Below are positions 26,138 through 34,072 of a stretch of DNA of 42,772 nucleotides, piece by piece. How positions within the stretch are numbered: position 1 is the first letter of the stretch; every line of letters begins with the position of its first letter. The notes under the pieces are model-generated. The model did no database searches. It was not told where the DNA came from and worked only from the letters and a program-made list of their open reading frames with translations. This stretch comes from Kurthia massiliensis. GTDB lineage: Bacteria > Bacillota > Bacilli > Bacillales_A > Planococcaceae. The position numbers and the translations under genes were made by a program. The stretch spans positions 96,075 to 138,846 of the forward strand of contig NZ_HE611002.1 of assembly GCF_000285555.1 (NCBI RefSeq), in the 5' to 3' direction.

Positions 26138-26144
26138 ATCCACA
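26124..26144 (+). promoter_or_regulatory. Two DnaA boxes between noc and rsmG
   Basis: TTATGCACA at 26124-26132 and TTATCCACA at 26136-26144, same orientation, 12 bp apart. Confidence 0.6.
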
Positions 26145-26145
26145 A

Positions 26146-26862
26146 TTATTGAATTGGTGATTTGTTCGGAATACCCGGTTTACGAGGGTATTTTTTCGGC
26201 GTCGGTTTTACTTTATCAAAAGCAAAAATAACGCGATCGCTTTCTTCAACAGGAAGTAAGAAGCGGAACTCTTGACGTAACTTCACACCAAGTGTCGTTA
26301 ATGCTTTTTTCGCATCTTTCAGCTCATCTTCACCGCTTGCTGCTTTCATCGCAACGAACTTGCCGCCTTCTTTCACAAGTGGCACGCATAGCTCAGATAA
26401 AACAGACATACGCGCAACGGCACGTGCTGTTACTAAATCGAATTGTTCACGATACTGCGGGTTGCGACCGAAGTCTTCCGCACGTGAGTGAACGAAATTC
26501 ATATTTGTAAGTCCTAGTTCTGTGCTTAAGTGGTTTAAAAATTGGATACGTTTGTTTAAAGAATCCACAATCGTAATGTGTAAATGTGGATAACAAATTT
26601 TAATTGGGATACTTGGGAAGCCAGCACCAGCGCCAACATCACAAAGTGTCGTTACGTTATTGAAATCAACATAAAATGCAGCGCTAATTGAATCGTAGAA
26701 ATGTTTTAAATACACAGATTCTAAATCTGTAATCGCTGTTAAGTTCATTTTTTCGTTCCATTCAACTAATGTTTCAAAATATGTTTTGAACTGATTCATT
26801 TGTTCTGTTGATAACTCAATGCCTTTTTCTTTTAAGGCGTCGAAAAATTGCTGTTCGTTCAT
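26146..26862 (-). CDS. rsmG: 16S rRNA (guanine-527-N7)-methyltransferase RsmG
   Basis: 238 residues (239 in B. subtilis). A SAM-dependent enzyme that methylates G527 of 16S rRNA; loss gives low-level streptomycin resistance. The SAM-binding motif I is [18 protein letters not shown], followed by [17 protein letters not shown] and [34 protein letters not shown]. Start at the ATG 26862 with AAAGGAG 6 bases upstream; the frame continues nine codons further without a site. Downstream of mnmG, as in other Bacillales. Confidence 0.97.
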   Translation of the reverse strand: MNEQQFFDALKEKGIELSTEQMNQFKTYFETLVEWNEKMNLTAITDLESVYLKHFYDSISAAFYVDFNNVTTLCDVGAGAGFPSIPIKICYPHLHITIVDSLNKRIQFLNHLSTELGLTNMNFVHSRAEDFGRNPQYREQFDLVTARAVARMSVLSELCVPLVKEGGKFVAMKAASGEDELKDAKKALTTLGVKLRQEFRFLLPVEESDRVIFAFDKVKPTPKKYPRKPGIPNKSPIQ

Positions 26863-26873
26863 CGTTTTCTCCT

Positions 26874-26908
26874 TTATCCACAAAGTCATCCACAGGCTGT
26901 GGATGACT
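26874..26908. promoter_or_regulatory. DnaA box and a palindrome made of DnaA-like 9-mers in the mnmG-rsmG gap
   Basis: TTATCCACA at 26874-26882, then AGTCATCCACA / TGTGGATGACT (26884-26894, 26898-26908), a perfect 11-bp inverted repeat with a 3-base centre. It looks like a terminator stem for mnmG but has only a short T tail on the minus strand; each arm is one base off a DnaA box. Confidence 0.55.
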
Positions 26909-26919
26909 CGTTCGGTTGA

Positions 26920-28797
26920 TTAGACTTTCGCGATTTTACCTTGTTCGATATACACAAGTAAGATTGAAATATCAGCAGGGTTTACACCTGAGATACGAGA
27001 CGCTTGTGCGACTGAAAGTGGGCGAACTTCTTTTAATTTTTCTTTCGCTTCAGTAGCGATTCCGCTAATCGCATCGTAATCGATGTTTTCAGGGATTTTT
27101 TTGTTCTCCATTTTTTTCATTTTCTCAACTTGTTGCATCGCTTTTTCGATATAGCCTTCGTATTTCACTTGGATTTCAACTTGTTCTTTTACGTCTTCAG
27201 CAAGCTCTGGCGCTTCTGTTACTTCCGCAACGAAGTCGTAGTGAAGTTCAGGACGTTTTAATAAATCCGTACCACGAATACCATCTTTTAATGGGCTACT
27301 ACCTAACGCTTCTAATTGTGCATTGACAGCGCGAGGCTTAATACCGAACTCACGTAAACGTGCGATTTCCGCTTCTACTTGTGCTTTTTTCGCTTCGAAT
27401 TTTGCAAAACGTTCGTCAGATACAAGACCTGCTTGATGGGCTTTTTCTGTTAAACGCATATCAGCATTATCGTGGCGAAGTAATAAGCGGTATTCAGCGC
27501 GAGACGTTAATAAGCGGTAAGGTTCGTTCGTGCCTTTTGTTACTAAATCGTCAATTAACACACCGATGTAAGCTTCAGAACGGTCTAAAATAATTTCTTC
27601 TTTGCCAAGTGCACGAGCAGCGGCGTTAATACCAGCCATCATACCTTGACCGGCAGCTTCTTCATAACCAGATGTACCGTTAATTTGACCAGCAGTGTAA
27701 AGGTTTTGAATACGTTTCGTTTCAAGTGTTGGCCATAATTGTGTTGGCACGATCGCATCGTACTCGATGGCGTAACCTGCACGCATCATTTCCGCTTTTT
27801 CAAGACCAGGAATTGATTCAAGCATTTTACGTTGAATGTGTTCTGGTAAGCTTGTTGATAAACCTTGTACGTAAACTTCTTCCGTATTGCGGCCCTCTGG
27901 CTCAAGGAATAGTTGGTGACGAGGTTTGTCAGCGAAACGAACGATTTTCGTTTCAATTGATGGGCAATAACGAGGACCTGTACCGACGATCACACCTGTG
28001 TACATCGGTGATTTGTCTAAGTTATCGTTAATGATTTGGTGCGTTGCTTCACTTGTATATGTTAACCAGCAAGGAATTTGATCGGTAATAAATTCAGTCG
28101 TTTCGAAGCTGAATGCACGTGGCTCAGGATCGCCCGGTTGAATTTCTGTTTTTGAATAATCAATTGTTTTGCTATTAACGCGAGGTGGTGTACCTGTTTT
28201 AAAACGTACAAGGTCAAAACCTAAGTCACGTAAGTTATCCGCAAGTTTCACTGATGGTTGTTGGTTGTTCGGACCTGAAGAATATTTTAAATCCCCGATA
28301 ATAATTTCACCGCGAAGGAATGTACCACTCGCAATGACCACTGAATTTGAACGGTAAACGTCACCTGTTTGTGTAATGACACCAGCAACTTGACCGTCTT
28401 CGATAATTAACTCTTCAACCATACCTTGGCGAATCATTAAACCGTCTTGTTGTTCTAATAATTGTTTCATCATATGTTGGTATTGGAATTTATCTGCTTG
28501 CGCACGCAGGGCACGGACTGCAGGGCCTTTACCTGTGTTTAACATACGCATTTGAATGTGCGTTTTATCGATGACTTTACCCATCGCACCGCCCATTGCA
28601 TCGATTTCACGTACGACGATCCCTTTCGCTGGACCACCGATTGATGGATTACATGGCATAAATGCGATCATATCTAAATTAATTGTTAACATTAATGTTT
28701 TCGCGCCCATACGTGCAGCAGCATATGCAGCTTCTACGCCAGCATGACCTGCTCCGACAACGATGACATCAAATGTACCTGCTTCATGAGTTTGCAT
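26920..28797 (-). CDS. mnmG: tRNA uridine-34 5-carboxymethylaminomethyl modification enzyme MnmG (GidA)
   Basis: 625 residues. With MnmE it installs the cmnm5 group on wobble U34 of several tRNAs, using FAD, methylenetetrahydrofolate and glycine. FAD-binding GAGHAG is at 15-20; conserved blocks [30 protein letters not shown] [16 protein letters not shown], and [24 protein letters not shown] are all present; the C-terminal MnmE-contact domain ends [35 protein letters not shown] precedes the ATG. It lies 30 bases after mnmE, probably in one transcript. Confidence 0.97.
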   Translation of the reverse strand: MQTHEAGTFDVIVVGAGHAGVEAAYAAARMGAKTLMLTINLDMIAFMPCNPSIGGPAKGIVVREIDAMGGAMGKVIDKTHIQMRMLNTGKGPAVRALRAQADKFQYQHMMKQLLEQQDGLMIRQGMVEELIIEDGQVAGVITQTGDVYRSNSVVIASGTFLRGEIIIGDLKYSSGPNNQQPSVKLADNLRDLGFDLVRFKTGTPPRVNSKTIDYSKTEIQPGDPEPRAFSFETTEFITDQIPCWLTYTSEATHQIINDNLDKSPMYTGVIVGTGPRYCPSIETKIVRFADKPRHQLFLEPEGRNTEEVYVQGLSTSLPEHIQRKMLESIPGLEKAEMMRAGYAIEYDAIVPTQLWPTLETKRIQNLYTAGQINGTSGYEEAAGQGMMAGINAAARALGKEEIILDRSEAYIGVLIDDLVTKGTNEPYRLLTSRAEYRLLLRHDNADMRLTEKAHQAGLVSDERFAKFEAKKAQVEAEIARLREFGIKPRAVNAQLEALGSSPLKDGIRGTDLLKRPELHYDFVAEVTEAPELAEDVKEQVEIQVKYEGYIEKAMQQVEKMKKMENKKIPENIDYDAISGIATEAKEKLKEVRPLSVAQASRISGVNPADISILLVYIEQGKIAKV

Positions 28798-28827
28798 AAC
28801 TCAAACTACTTCCTCTCTATTGCTAAA

Positions 28828-30213
28828 TTATTTCCCTAAACAGAATTGTGAGAATAGCTGATTGATCAGTTCGTCTTGAACCGTTTCACCGATAATTTCA
28901 CCGAGTATCTCCCAAGCGTGCGTTAAATCCATTTGGATCATATCGACTGGAATGCCCGCTTCCGCCGCATTAATCGCATCGCGAATACGGTCTTTCGCTT
29001 GGTGAAGAAGGGCGATGTGACGAGCGTTTGATACGTACGTTGGATCTTCCGCTTCTACTTCGCCGCTAAAGAACATACGCGCAATCGCTTCTTCTAATTG
29101 CTCGATGCCTTCATCTTGTAAAATAGACGTCGTAATGACTTCATGACCTGCCGCAAGTTCGCGCACGCGGTCTAAATCAATACGTTGTTCAAGATCGGTT
29201 TTGTTCACGACAACGATGTAGTTCATATGTTTCACCGTTTCAAATAAACGTTCATCTTCTGGTGATAATGCTTCATTGTAATTCACTAAAAGTAGTGTTA
29301 AATCGGCATCGCGAAGTGCTTCACGAGAACGTTCAACACCGATACGTTCAACGATATCTTCCGTTTCACGAATACCGGCTGTATCAACTAATCGCAATGG
29401 TACACCGCGAACGTTGACGTATTCTTCAATAATATCACGCGTCGTCCCAGCAATATCTGTGACGATCGCTTTATTTTCTTGTACTAAGTTATTTAAAAGT
29501 GATGATTTACCGACGTTTGGACGACCTAAAATAACGGTTGATAAACCTTCACGTAAAATTTTACCTTGAGATGATGTATTCAGTAGACGGTCGATTTCTT
29601 TTTCAACCCAACCACAGTTGTTTAACATAAGTGGGATTGTCACTTCTTCGACGTCGTCGTATTCTGGATAGTCAATATTCACTTCAACTTGAGCCAACAC
29701 TTCTAAAATCTTTTGGCGGAGTGACTTAATGAGACGTGATAATTTACCGTCCATTTGACCGAGCGCAACGTTCATCGCACGATCTGTTTTCGCACGGATT
29801 AAATCCATGACAGCTTCCGCTTGAGAAAGGTCGATACGGCCATTTAAGAAAGCACGTTTCGTAAATTCACCTGGTTCAGCAAGGCGTGCGCCGTTGCGAA
29901 GGACTAACTGAAGCACGCGATTGACGGTAACGAGACCACCGTGACAGTTAATTTCGACGACATCTTCACGCGTGAACGTTTTCGGCCCGCGCATTAAAGA
30001 AAGCATCACTTCTTCGACAACTTCTCCCGTGTCGACTTCTTTTAAATGACCATAATGAATCGTGTGCGACGTACAGTCGACTAATTTTTTACCGCTAGGG
30101 GAATGAAAAATTTTATCGGCAATCGCAACTGCCTCATCACCACTTAAGCGTACGATAGCAATCGCGCCTTCACCCATAGGGGTTGAAATCGCTGCAATTG
30201 TATCAAACTCCAT
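28828..30213 (-). CDS. mnmE: tRNA modification GTPase MnmE (TrmE)
   Basis: 461 residues, partner of MnmG. The N-terminal folate-binding domain starts [25 protein letters not shown] and includes NCHGG; a helical domain follows. The inserted G domain has G1 GRPNVGKSS at 230-238, G2 IAGTTRD, G3 [10 protein letters not shown] and G4 NKTD. The catalytic C-terminal CLGK is intact (Cys458). AGGAGGTAG precedes the ATG, and a DnaA box lies in the upstream gap. Confidence 0.97.
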   Translation of the reverse strand: MEFDTIAAISTPMGEGAIAIVRLSGDEAVAIADKIFHSPSGKKLVDCTSHTIHYGHLKEVDTGEVVEEVMLSLMRGPKTFTREDVVEINCHGGLVTVNRVLQLVLRNGARLAEPGEFTKRAFLNGRIDLSQAEAVMDLIRAKTDRAMNVALGQMDGKLSRLIKSLRQKILEVLAQVEVNIDYPEYDDVEEVTIPLMLNNCGWVEKEIDRLLNTSSQGKILREGLSTVILGRPNVGKSSLLNNLVQENKAIVTDIAGTTRDIIEEYVNVRGVPLRLVDTAGIRETEDIVERIGVERSREALRDADLTLLLVNYNEALSPEDERLFETVKHMNYIVVVNKTDLEQRIDLDRVRELAAGHEVITTSILQDEGIEQLEEAIARMFFSGEVEAEDPTYVSNARHIALLHQAKDRIRDAINAAEAGIPVDMIQMDLTHAWEILGEIIGETVQDELINQLFSQFCLGK

Positions 30214-30234
30214 AAAGACTACCTCCTACATAAG

Positions 30235-30243
30235 TTATCCACA
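30235..30243 (+). promoter_or_regulatory. DnaA box upstream of mnmE
   Basis: Perfect TTATCCACA in the jag-mnmE gap. Confidence 0.5.
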
Positions 30244-30339
30244 TGTGAATAAATAATTTACTAACTGTTGATTTTAACATATTGTGCGCGCGCATTATAG
30301 CGAGCTGTTTTGAGGAAAATTTTTCCTTAAGACAATAAT

Positions 30340-30375
30340 AAAAGCCCTTCTCAAAAAATCTGAGAAGGACTCTTT
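30340..30375 (-). terminator. Terminator of jag
   Basis: Stem CCTTCTCA / TGAGAAGG extended by AAAG / CTTT, followed by TTTTATT on the minus strand. It separates jag from mnmE. Confidence 0.8.
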
Positions 30376-30394
30376 CACAATCCTTATATTAACG

Positions 30395-31231
30395 TTATAA
30401 AACTGGTTCGATCACTAAGTGACGGCGACTATTTTCGCCTTCGGAAAACGTATCTACATCAAGACGTTTTGACAATGTGTGATGGATTACTTTACGTTCG
30501 GCAGAAGGCATCGGTTCTAACACGACAGCCTTGCGCGTACGTACAGCTTTATCCGCCATATTGTTTGCGAATTCAACGAGTGATTCTTCGCGACGCTTGC
30601 GGTAATTTTCCACATCCAATTCTACCATAAGAAAATGGTTTGTGTGTTTATAAATGACTAATTGCGTTAATTGTTGCAAAGAATTCAGTGTTTGTCCGCG
30701 CTTACCAATTAAGAGAGCTGCTTTCTCACTTTTTAAATTGATTTGAATGAGCTTCCCTTTCTTTTCCGTCACGTCCATGTCTAAATCGGTAATCCCTATT
30801 TGCTGTGCAATTGACTGTAAATAATGTTTCGCTTGCGCAATCGCCTGCGAATTATCATGTTTTTTCTTATGCACAGGTTCAGTAGAGTTATCCACCGACT
30901 TATCCACTGGTTGTGGAAAACTTTCAGACTTTTCCAAAGGTTTGTCCACATTATCCACCGACTTATCCACGCTATCCACAATATCTGTGGATAGATTTGG
31001 TGTTTTATCCACATTTTCCACAACAGGCTGTGGTTGTTCCACAGCTTTTGCAGGGGATAACTTTTTCTCTGTTACGAGTACTTGCGCTTTTTTCGCGCCA
31101 ATTCCTAAAAAACCTTTTTTCGGTTGCTGCAAAATCGTGATATCCACTTGTGCATAACTTAAATTCAGTTCATGCAACGCTTTTTCAATCGCTTCATCGA
31201 CAGTTTTACCGATTTGAGTTGCTTGTTTCAT
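30395..31231 (-). CDS. jag: RNA-binding protein Jag (KhpB/EloR)
   Basis: 278 residues. Jag_N domain at 1-55 (KGFLGIGAKKAQV), a disordered linker at about 56-130, a KH domain with IGKRGQTLNSLQ at 175-186, and an R3H domain with RKRREESLVEFANNMADKAVRT at 211-232. Relatives bind RNA with KhpA and influence cell elongation and division. The linker is odd: it repeats VDK and VDN (VENVDKTPNL, VDSVDKSVDNVDKPLE, PVDKSVDNSTEPV) because the DNA is a string of TGTGGATAA-like 9-mers, the DnaA box. AGGGGGG precedes the ATG. yidC/spoIIIJ, normally directly upstream, is absent. Confidence 0.95.
   Translation of the reverse strand: MKQATQIGKTVDEAIEKALHELNLSYAQVDITILQQPKKGFLGIGAKKAQVLVTEKKLSPAKAVEQPQPVVENVDKTPNLSTDIVDSVDKSVDNVDKPLEKSESFPQPVDKSVDNSTEPVHKKKHDNSQAIAQAKHYLQSIAQQIGITDLDMDVTEKKGKLIQINLKSEKAALLIGKRGQTLNSLQQLTQLVIYKHTNHFLMVELDVENYRKRREESLVEFANNMADKAVRTRKAVVLEPMPSAERKVIHHTLSKRLDVDTFSEGENSRRHLVIEPVL
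30867..31022 (+). promoter_or_regulatory. Cluster of DnaA-box-like 9-mers inside jag
   Basis: On the plus strand: TTATGCACA 30867, TTATCCACC 30888, TTATCCACT 30900, TTGTCCACA 30942, TTATCCACC 30951, TTATCCACG 30963, CTATCCACA 30972, inverted CTATCCACA at 30986-30994, TTATCCACA 31005 and TTTTCCACA 31014. Two are perfect against TTATNCACA and most others differ by one base. Density is comparable with the true origin 1.2 kb away. Confidence 0.6.
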
Positions 31232-31266
31232 TGTAAAGCCCCCCTAAATCCCAGGTCATTATCCAT

Positions 31267-31295
31267 TTTTACACAAAGTTAATACTTTGTGTAAA
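31267..31295. other. Hairpin in the jag-rnpA gap
   Basis: TTTTTACACAAAG / CTTTGTGTAAAAA, a perfect 13-bp stem with loop TTAATA. It lacks a T tract on either strand, so it is not a normal terminator. It occupies the place where yidC is usually found. Confidence 0.5.
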
Positions 31296-31298
31296 AAC

Positions 31299-31679
31299 TT
31301 AATTCATTTTAGCATGGTTCGAACGCTTTGCTCTAGTAGATCGTTGTAAAACTTTCGCAATTTGCAATACGTGTTCTAGACTTTTTTTCGTTTGAGCAAA
31401 GTCCATAGTGGCCGCCGGTTTTCTGGCGATAATAACATAATCCATATTTTGCGCCAGTTCTTGATCCAATTCATGGAAAGCTTGACGGATATGGCGTTTG
31501 ATTTGGTTGCGCACGACGGCATTGCCAAGTTTTTTACTAACAGACAGACCGATGCGGAATTGCTGTTGGTCTTCTTTCGTTAAACAATACACGACGAATT
31601 GACGGTTTGCGAACGACTTTCCTTTTTTGAAAGCTTTCTGGAAATCGACGTTTTTCTTCACTCTGCGTTGTTTTTTCAT
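31299..31679 (-). CDS. rnpA: Ribonuclease P protein component
   Basis: 126 residues, basic. It binds the RNase P RNA and the 5' leader of pre-tRNA. The family core is clear: [33 protein letters not shown] and the RNR-type motif [17 protein letters not shown], followed by [31 protein letters not shown] lies before the ATG. It follows rpmH by 167 bp, a gap containing a terminator and a second hairpin, a wider and more structured spacing than usual. Confidence 0.97.
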   Translation of the reverse strand: MKKQRRVKKNVDFQKAFKKGKSFANRQFVVYCLTKEDQQQFRIGLSVSKKLGNAVVRNQIKRHIRQAFHELDQELAQNMDYVIIARKPAATMDFAQTKKSLEHVLQIAKVLQRSTRAKRSNHAKMN

Positions 31680-31737
31680 CCTTGCACCTGCTTCTTCCTC
31701 TATTGTAATAGAAGAAAATATGTCCTAATACTACGGA

Positions 31738-31775
31738 AAGACGTTCCCATGCAGACCAATAGGGAACGTCTTTCA
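31738..31775. other. Strong hairpin in the rnpA leader
   Basis: A perfect 12-bp stem AAAGACGTTCCC / GGGAACGTCTTT in the rpmH-rnpA gap, with weak T tails both ways. It may act as a processing site or a second terminator. Confidence 0.5.
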
Positions 31776-31816
31776 TCTTCTTCCTCTTTTTCACTTGTTC
31801 GATCAAGCTCTTTAAA

Positions 31817-31845
31817 GAAAAAAGACCACTGAGTTGGTCAGTGGA
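31817..31845 (-). terminator. Terminator or attenuator after rpmH
   Basis: Stem CCACTGA / TCAGTGG followed by six T on the minus strand, directly at the rpmH stop. It would allow high rpmH and low rnpA expression from one promoter. Confidence 0.75.
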
Positions 31846-31846
31846 C

Positions 31847-31981
31847 TTATGCTGATAATACTTTACGGCCTTTACGACGGCGAGCTGCTAATACGCGGCG
31901 ACCGTTTTTAGTTGCCATACGAGCACGGAAACCGTGAACTTTGCTATGTTTACGTTTTTTTGGTTGGTATGTGCGTTTCAT
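31847..31981 (-). CDS. rpmH: Ribosomal protein bL34
   Basis: 44 residues, found by direct translation: [44 protein letters not shown], the full L34 sequence, in its standard place before dnaA, divergently transcribed. AGGAGGTG lies 7-8 bases before the ATG. A near-perfect promoter is at 32043-32072. L34 is a small basic protein of the large ribosomal subunit. Confidence 0.98.
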   Translation of the reverse strand: MKRTYQPKKRKHSKVHGFRARMATKNGRRVLAARRRKGRKVLSA

Positions 31982-32042
31982 TATATACACCTCCTACTAC
32001 ATGAAAGTCTATTAAAAAATTTCATTACAGACAGTCCTTGCT

Positions 32043-32072
32043 ATTATAGTGGTTTCTAGCATCTATTGTCAA
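32043..32072 (-). promoter_or_regulatory. Strong sigma-A promoter of rpmH
   Basis: On the minus strand a perfect TTGACA (32072-32067), 18 bp, and a perfect TATAAT (32048-32043), about 60 bp before the rpmH ATG. Confidence 0.9.
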
Positions 32073-32182
32073 GTTTGTTTTCGGAAAAATCTTTCTTAAA
32101 TAGGGTAGTGCAATGACTGTTTTTCTGTGATAAAGTTAGGCACATTGTGTCCTTACTTTTCCACAGGGCCTTTGGATAACTC

Positions 32183-32465
32183 TGTGTATAATATTTTTCA
32201 GTCCGAAAGTTATACACAGTACTTATCAACAGCTTATCCACAAATTCACAGGGTGTGGATAACTAGGTTGTGTATAAATATACATTCTGTGGATAAGTGC
32301 CGTGAACTATTGATTTCATCAACATTTCTTGGTATGATAACTGTGCATAAACATGTTGATAACTTTTTTTATACAAAACTTATCCACACTATCCACAGGT
32401 TGTGGATAACTTCTATCCACAGGTTGTGGATAGTGTTTTTTTATGGCTGTGGATACTGTGGATAA
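32183..32465. other. oriC, upstream DnaA-box cluster (incA/incB type)
   Basis: The 555 bp between rpmH and dnaA contain no gene. I count at least 16 DnaA-type 9-mers. Forward: 32210 (TTATACACA), 32223 (TTATCAACA), 32234 and 32380 (TTATCCACA), 32389 and 32413 (CTATCCACA). Reverse: 32183 and 32269 (TGTGTATAA), 32254, 32288, 32401 and 32457 (TGTGGATAA), 32342 (TGTGCATAA), 32354 (TGTTGATAA), 32425 and 32448 (last base changed). The last nine lie within 125 bp, about 70 bp before the dnaA start, so they should also autoregulate dnaA. Confidence 0.9.
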
Positions 32466-32536
32466 GTGCTAAAATAACATATGTATTGTTCTCGATTAGA
32501 ACGATATTTTTTACAAGAAGAAAGGGAGTAGCCAGC

Positions 32537-33892
32537 TTGGACCATTTAGATGAACTATGGGAAAAGGTTTTATCTGAGGCGAAAGAAAAGATCTCAAAAC
32601 CAAGCTTTGAAACTTGGCTAAAATCTACGAAGCTCCTTGCATACACTGGCGATGCCGTAACGGTTGTAGCCCCGAACTCTTTCGGACGTGAATGGCTTGA
32701 AAACCACTACGTAACGCTTATTTCGTCTATTTTAGAGGAACTAACGGGTGAATCATTACAAATTCGCTTTATCGTACAGCAAGATGCTGACCTAGAAGAT
32801 TTTGAATCAAAACCAATTAAACCAAAACCAATTAAAAAAGAGGAAGAAGAGCCGATTTTCGACCAAGCAACGATGTTGAACACGAAAAACACGTTCGATA
32901 CGTTCGTTATCGGCTCAGGAAACCGTTTTGCACACGCAGCATCGCTTGCTGTCGCGGAAGCCCCTGCAAAAGCTTACAATCCTCTATTTATTTACGGCGG
33001 CGTTGGACTTGGCAAGACGCATTTAATGCATGCAATCGGGCATTACGTGCTCGAACATAATCCAAATGCAAAGGTCGTTTATTTATCTTCAGAAAAATTT
33101 ACAAATGAGTTCATTAACTCAATTCGTGACAATAAAGCGGAGGCTTTCCGCAACAAATATCGTAAAGTTGACGTGTTATTAATTGATGACATTCAGTTCT
33201 TAGCGGGTAAAGAGTCTACGCAAGAGGAATTTTTCCATACTTTTAATACATTGCACGAAGAATCAAAACAAATTGTCATTTCAAGTGACCGTCCACCGAA
33301 AGAAATCCCTACATTAGAGGATCGCCTGCGTTCACGCTTCGAATGGGGCCTCATTACGGACATTGCACCACCTGATTTAGAAACGCGTATCGCGATTTTA
33401 CGTAAAAAAGCGATCGCTGATAAATTAACAGTGCCAAATGAAGTGATGCTTTATATCGCCAATCAAATCGACTCAAATATTCGTGAATTAGAAGGCGCTT
33501 TAACACGTGTTGTCGCGTATTCTTCACTTGTAGGAGAGCCGGTAACGCCTGATTTGGCGGCGCGCGCGCTAAAAAGCATCATTCCAGAAGGTGCACCCCG
33601 TTCATTAAACATTCACGATATTCAACGTGCCGTTGCAGAGCACTATCATATTGAAATTGAAGACTTTGCAGCGAAGAAACGTACGAAAACGATCGCGTTC
33701 CCGCGCCAAGTTGCGATGTATCTATCTCGCGAACTTACCGACAATTCATTGCCAAAAATCGGTGATGAGTTTGGTGGCCGAGATCATACGACCGTTTTAC
33801 ATGCCCATGAAAAAATTGGGTCATTATTGAAAGAAGATGTACTGCTTCAAGAAGATGTGAAGCAAATTAAAATCTCATTAGGGCAATCTTAG
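32537..33892 (+). CDS. dnaA: Chromosomal replication initiator DnaA
   Basis: 451 residues. It binds DnaA boxes and, with ATP, opens the origin and loads helicase. Domain I is at 1-80 ([27 protein letters not shown]), with a short acidic/Lys linker at 85-115. The AAA+ domain has Walker A GGVGLGKT at 154-161, Walker [10 protein letters not shown] and the sensor II region. Domain IV ends with the DnaA-box-binding signature [15 protein letters not shown]. The start is the TTG at 32537, eight bases after AAAGGGAG; an in-frame start at 32402 would translate DnaA boxes and is rejected. B. subtilis DnaA has 446 residues. Confidence 0.98.
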   Translation: MDHLDELWEKVLSEAKEKISKPSFETWLKSTKLLAYTGDAVTVVAPNSFGREWLENHYVTLISSILEELTGESLQIRFIVQQDADLEDFESKPIKPKPIKKEEEEPIFDQATMLNTKNTFDTFVIGSGNRFAHAASLAVAEAPAKAYNPLFIYGGVGLGKTHLMHAIGHYVLEHNPNAKVVYLSSEKFTNEFINSIRDNKAEAFRNKYRKVDVLLIDDIQFLAGKESTQEEFFHTFNTLHEESKQIVISSDRPPKEIPTLEDRLRSRFEWGLITDIAPPDLETRIAILRKKAIADKLTVPNEVMLYIANQIDSNIRELEGALTRVVAYSSLVGEPVTPDLAARALKSIIPEGAPRSLNIHDIQRAVAEHYHIEIEDFAAKKRTKTIAFPRQVAMYLSRELTDNSLPKIGDEFGGRDHTTVLHAHEKIGSLLKEDVLLQEDVKQIKISLGQS

Positions 33893-33894
33893 GC

Positions 33895-34007
33895 TGTGGA
33901 TAAGTTGTGGATAACTTTCGGAGTTATACACAGAGTTATACACAGGTTATACACAGGTACTTTGCCTTTATACCAGTACTTCAAGGCACTTATCCACAGT
34001 ATCCACA
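33895..34007. other. oriC, downstream DnaA-box array (incC type)
   Basis: Between dnaA and dnaN: inverted TGTGGATAA at 33895 and 33906, TTATACACA at 33924, 33936 and 33947 (spaced 12 and 11 bp), TTATCCACA at 33990 and GTATCCACA at 33999. The last two abut each other and point at the DnaA-trios, the arrangement of the B. subtilis boxes next to the unwinding region. Confidence 0.92.
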
Positions 34008-34011
34008 GGCC

Positions 34012-34029
34012 CTATTACTATTACTTCTA
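34012..34029 (-). other. DnaA-trio element (basal unwinding system)
   Basis: The plus strand reads CTA TTA CTA TTA CTT CTA, so the lower strand has six consecutive 3'-(G/A)A(T/A)-type trios. It is separated by a few G/C bases from the DnaA box at 33999, as in B. subtilis, where DnaA filaments use such trios to melt the duplex. Confidence 0.85.
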
Positions 34030-34059
34030 AAAAATAATAAATAATATATATAATTAAGA
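34030..34059. other. AT-rich DNA unwinding element
   Basis: Thirty bases that are all A or T except one G at the edge, immediately after the trios and before the dnaN ribosome site. Confidence 0.85.
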
Positions 34060-34072
34060 GAGGTTATATTTT

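Noticed and set aside
30796..31140. Open frames on both strands overlapping jag, with repeated Trp or Ser/Thr residues
   Set aside because: They are shadows of the repeated box sequence within jag; jag domains fix the true frame.
32127..32465. Open frame of 112 codons on the plus strand upstream of dnaA
   Set aside because: It is made of DnaA boxes (repeated HRLWIT-type residues) and has no ribosome site; it is the origin, not a gene.
32402..32536. In-frame N-terminal extension of dnaA by 45 codons
   Set aside because: It would translate the DnaA-box cluster, has no ribosome site, and the TTG at 32537 has a good site and matches the family N-terminus.
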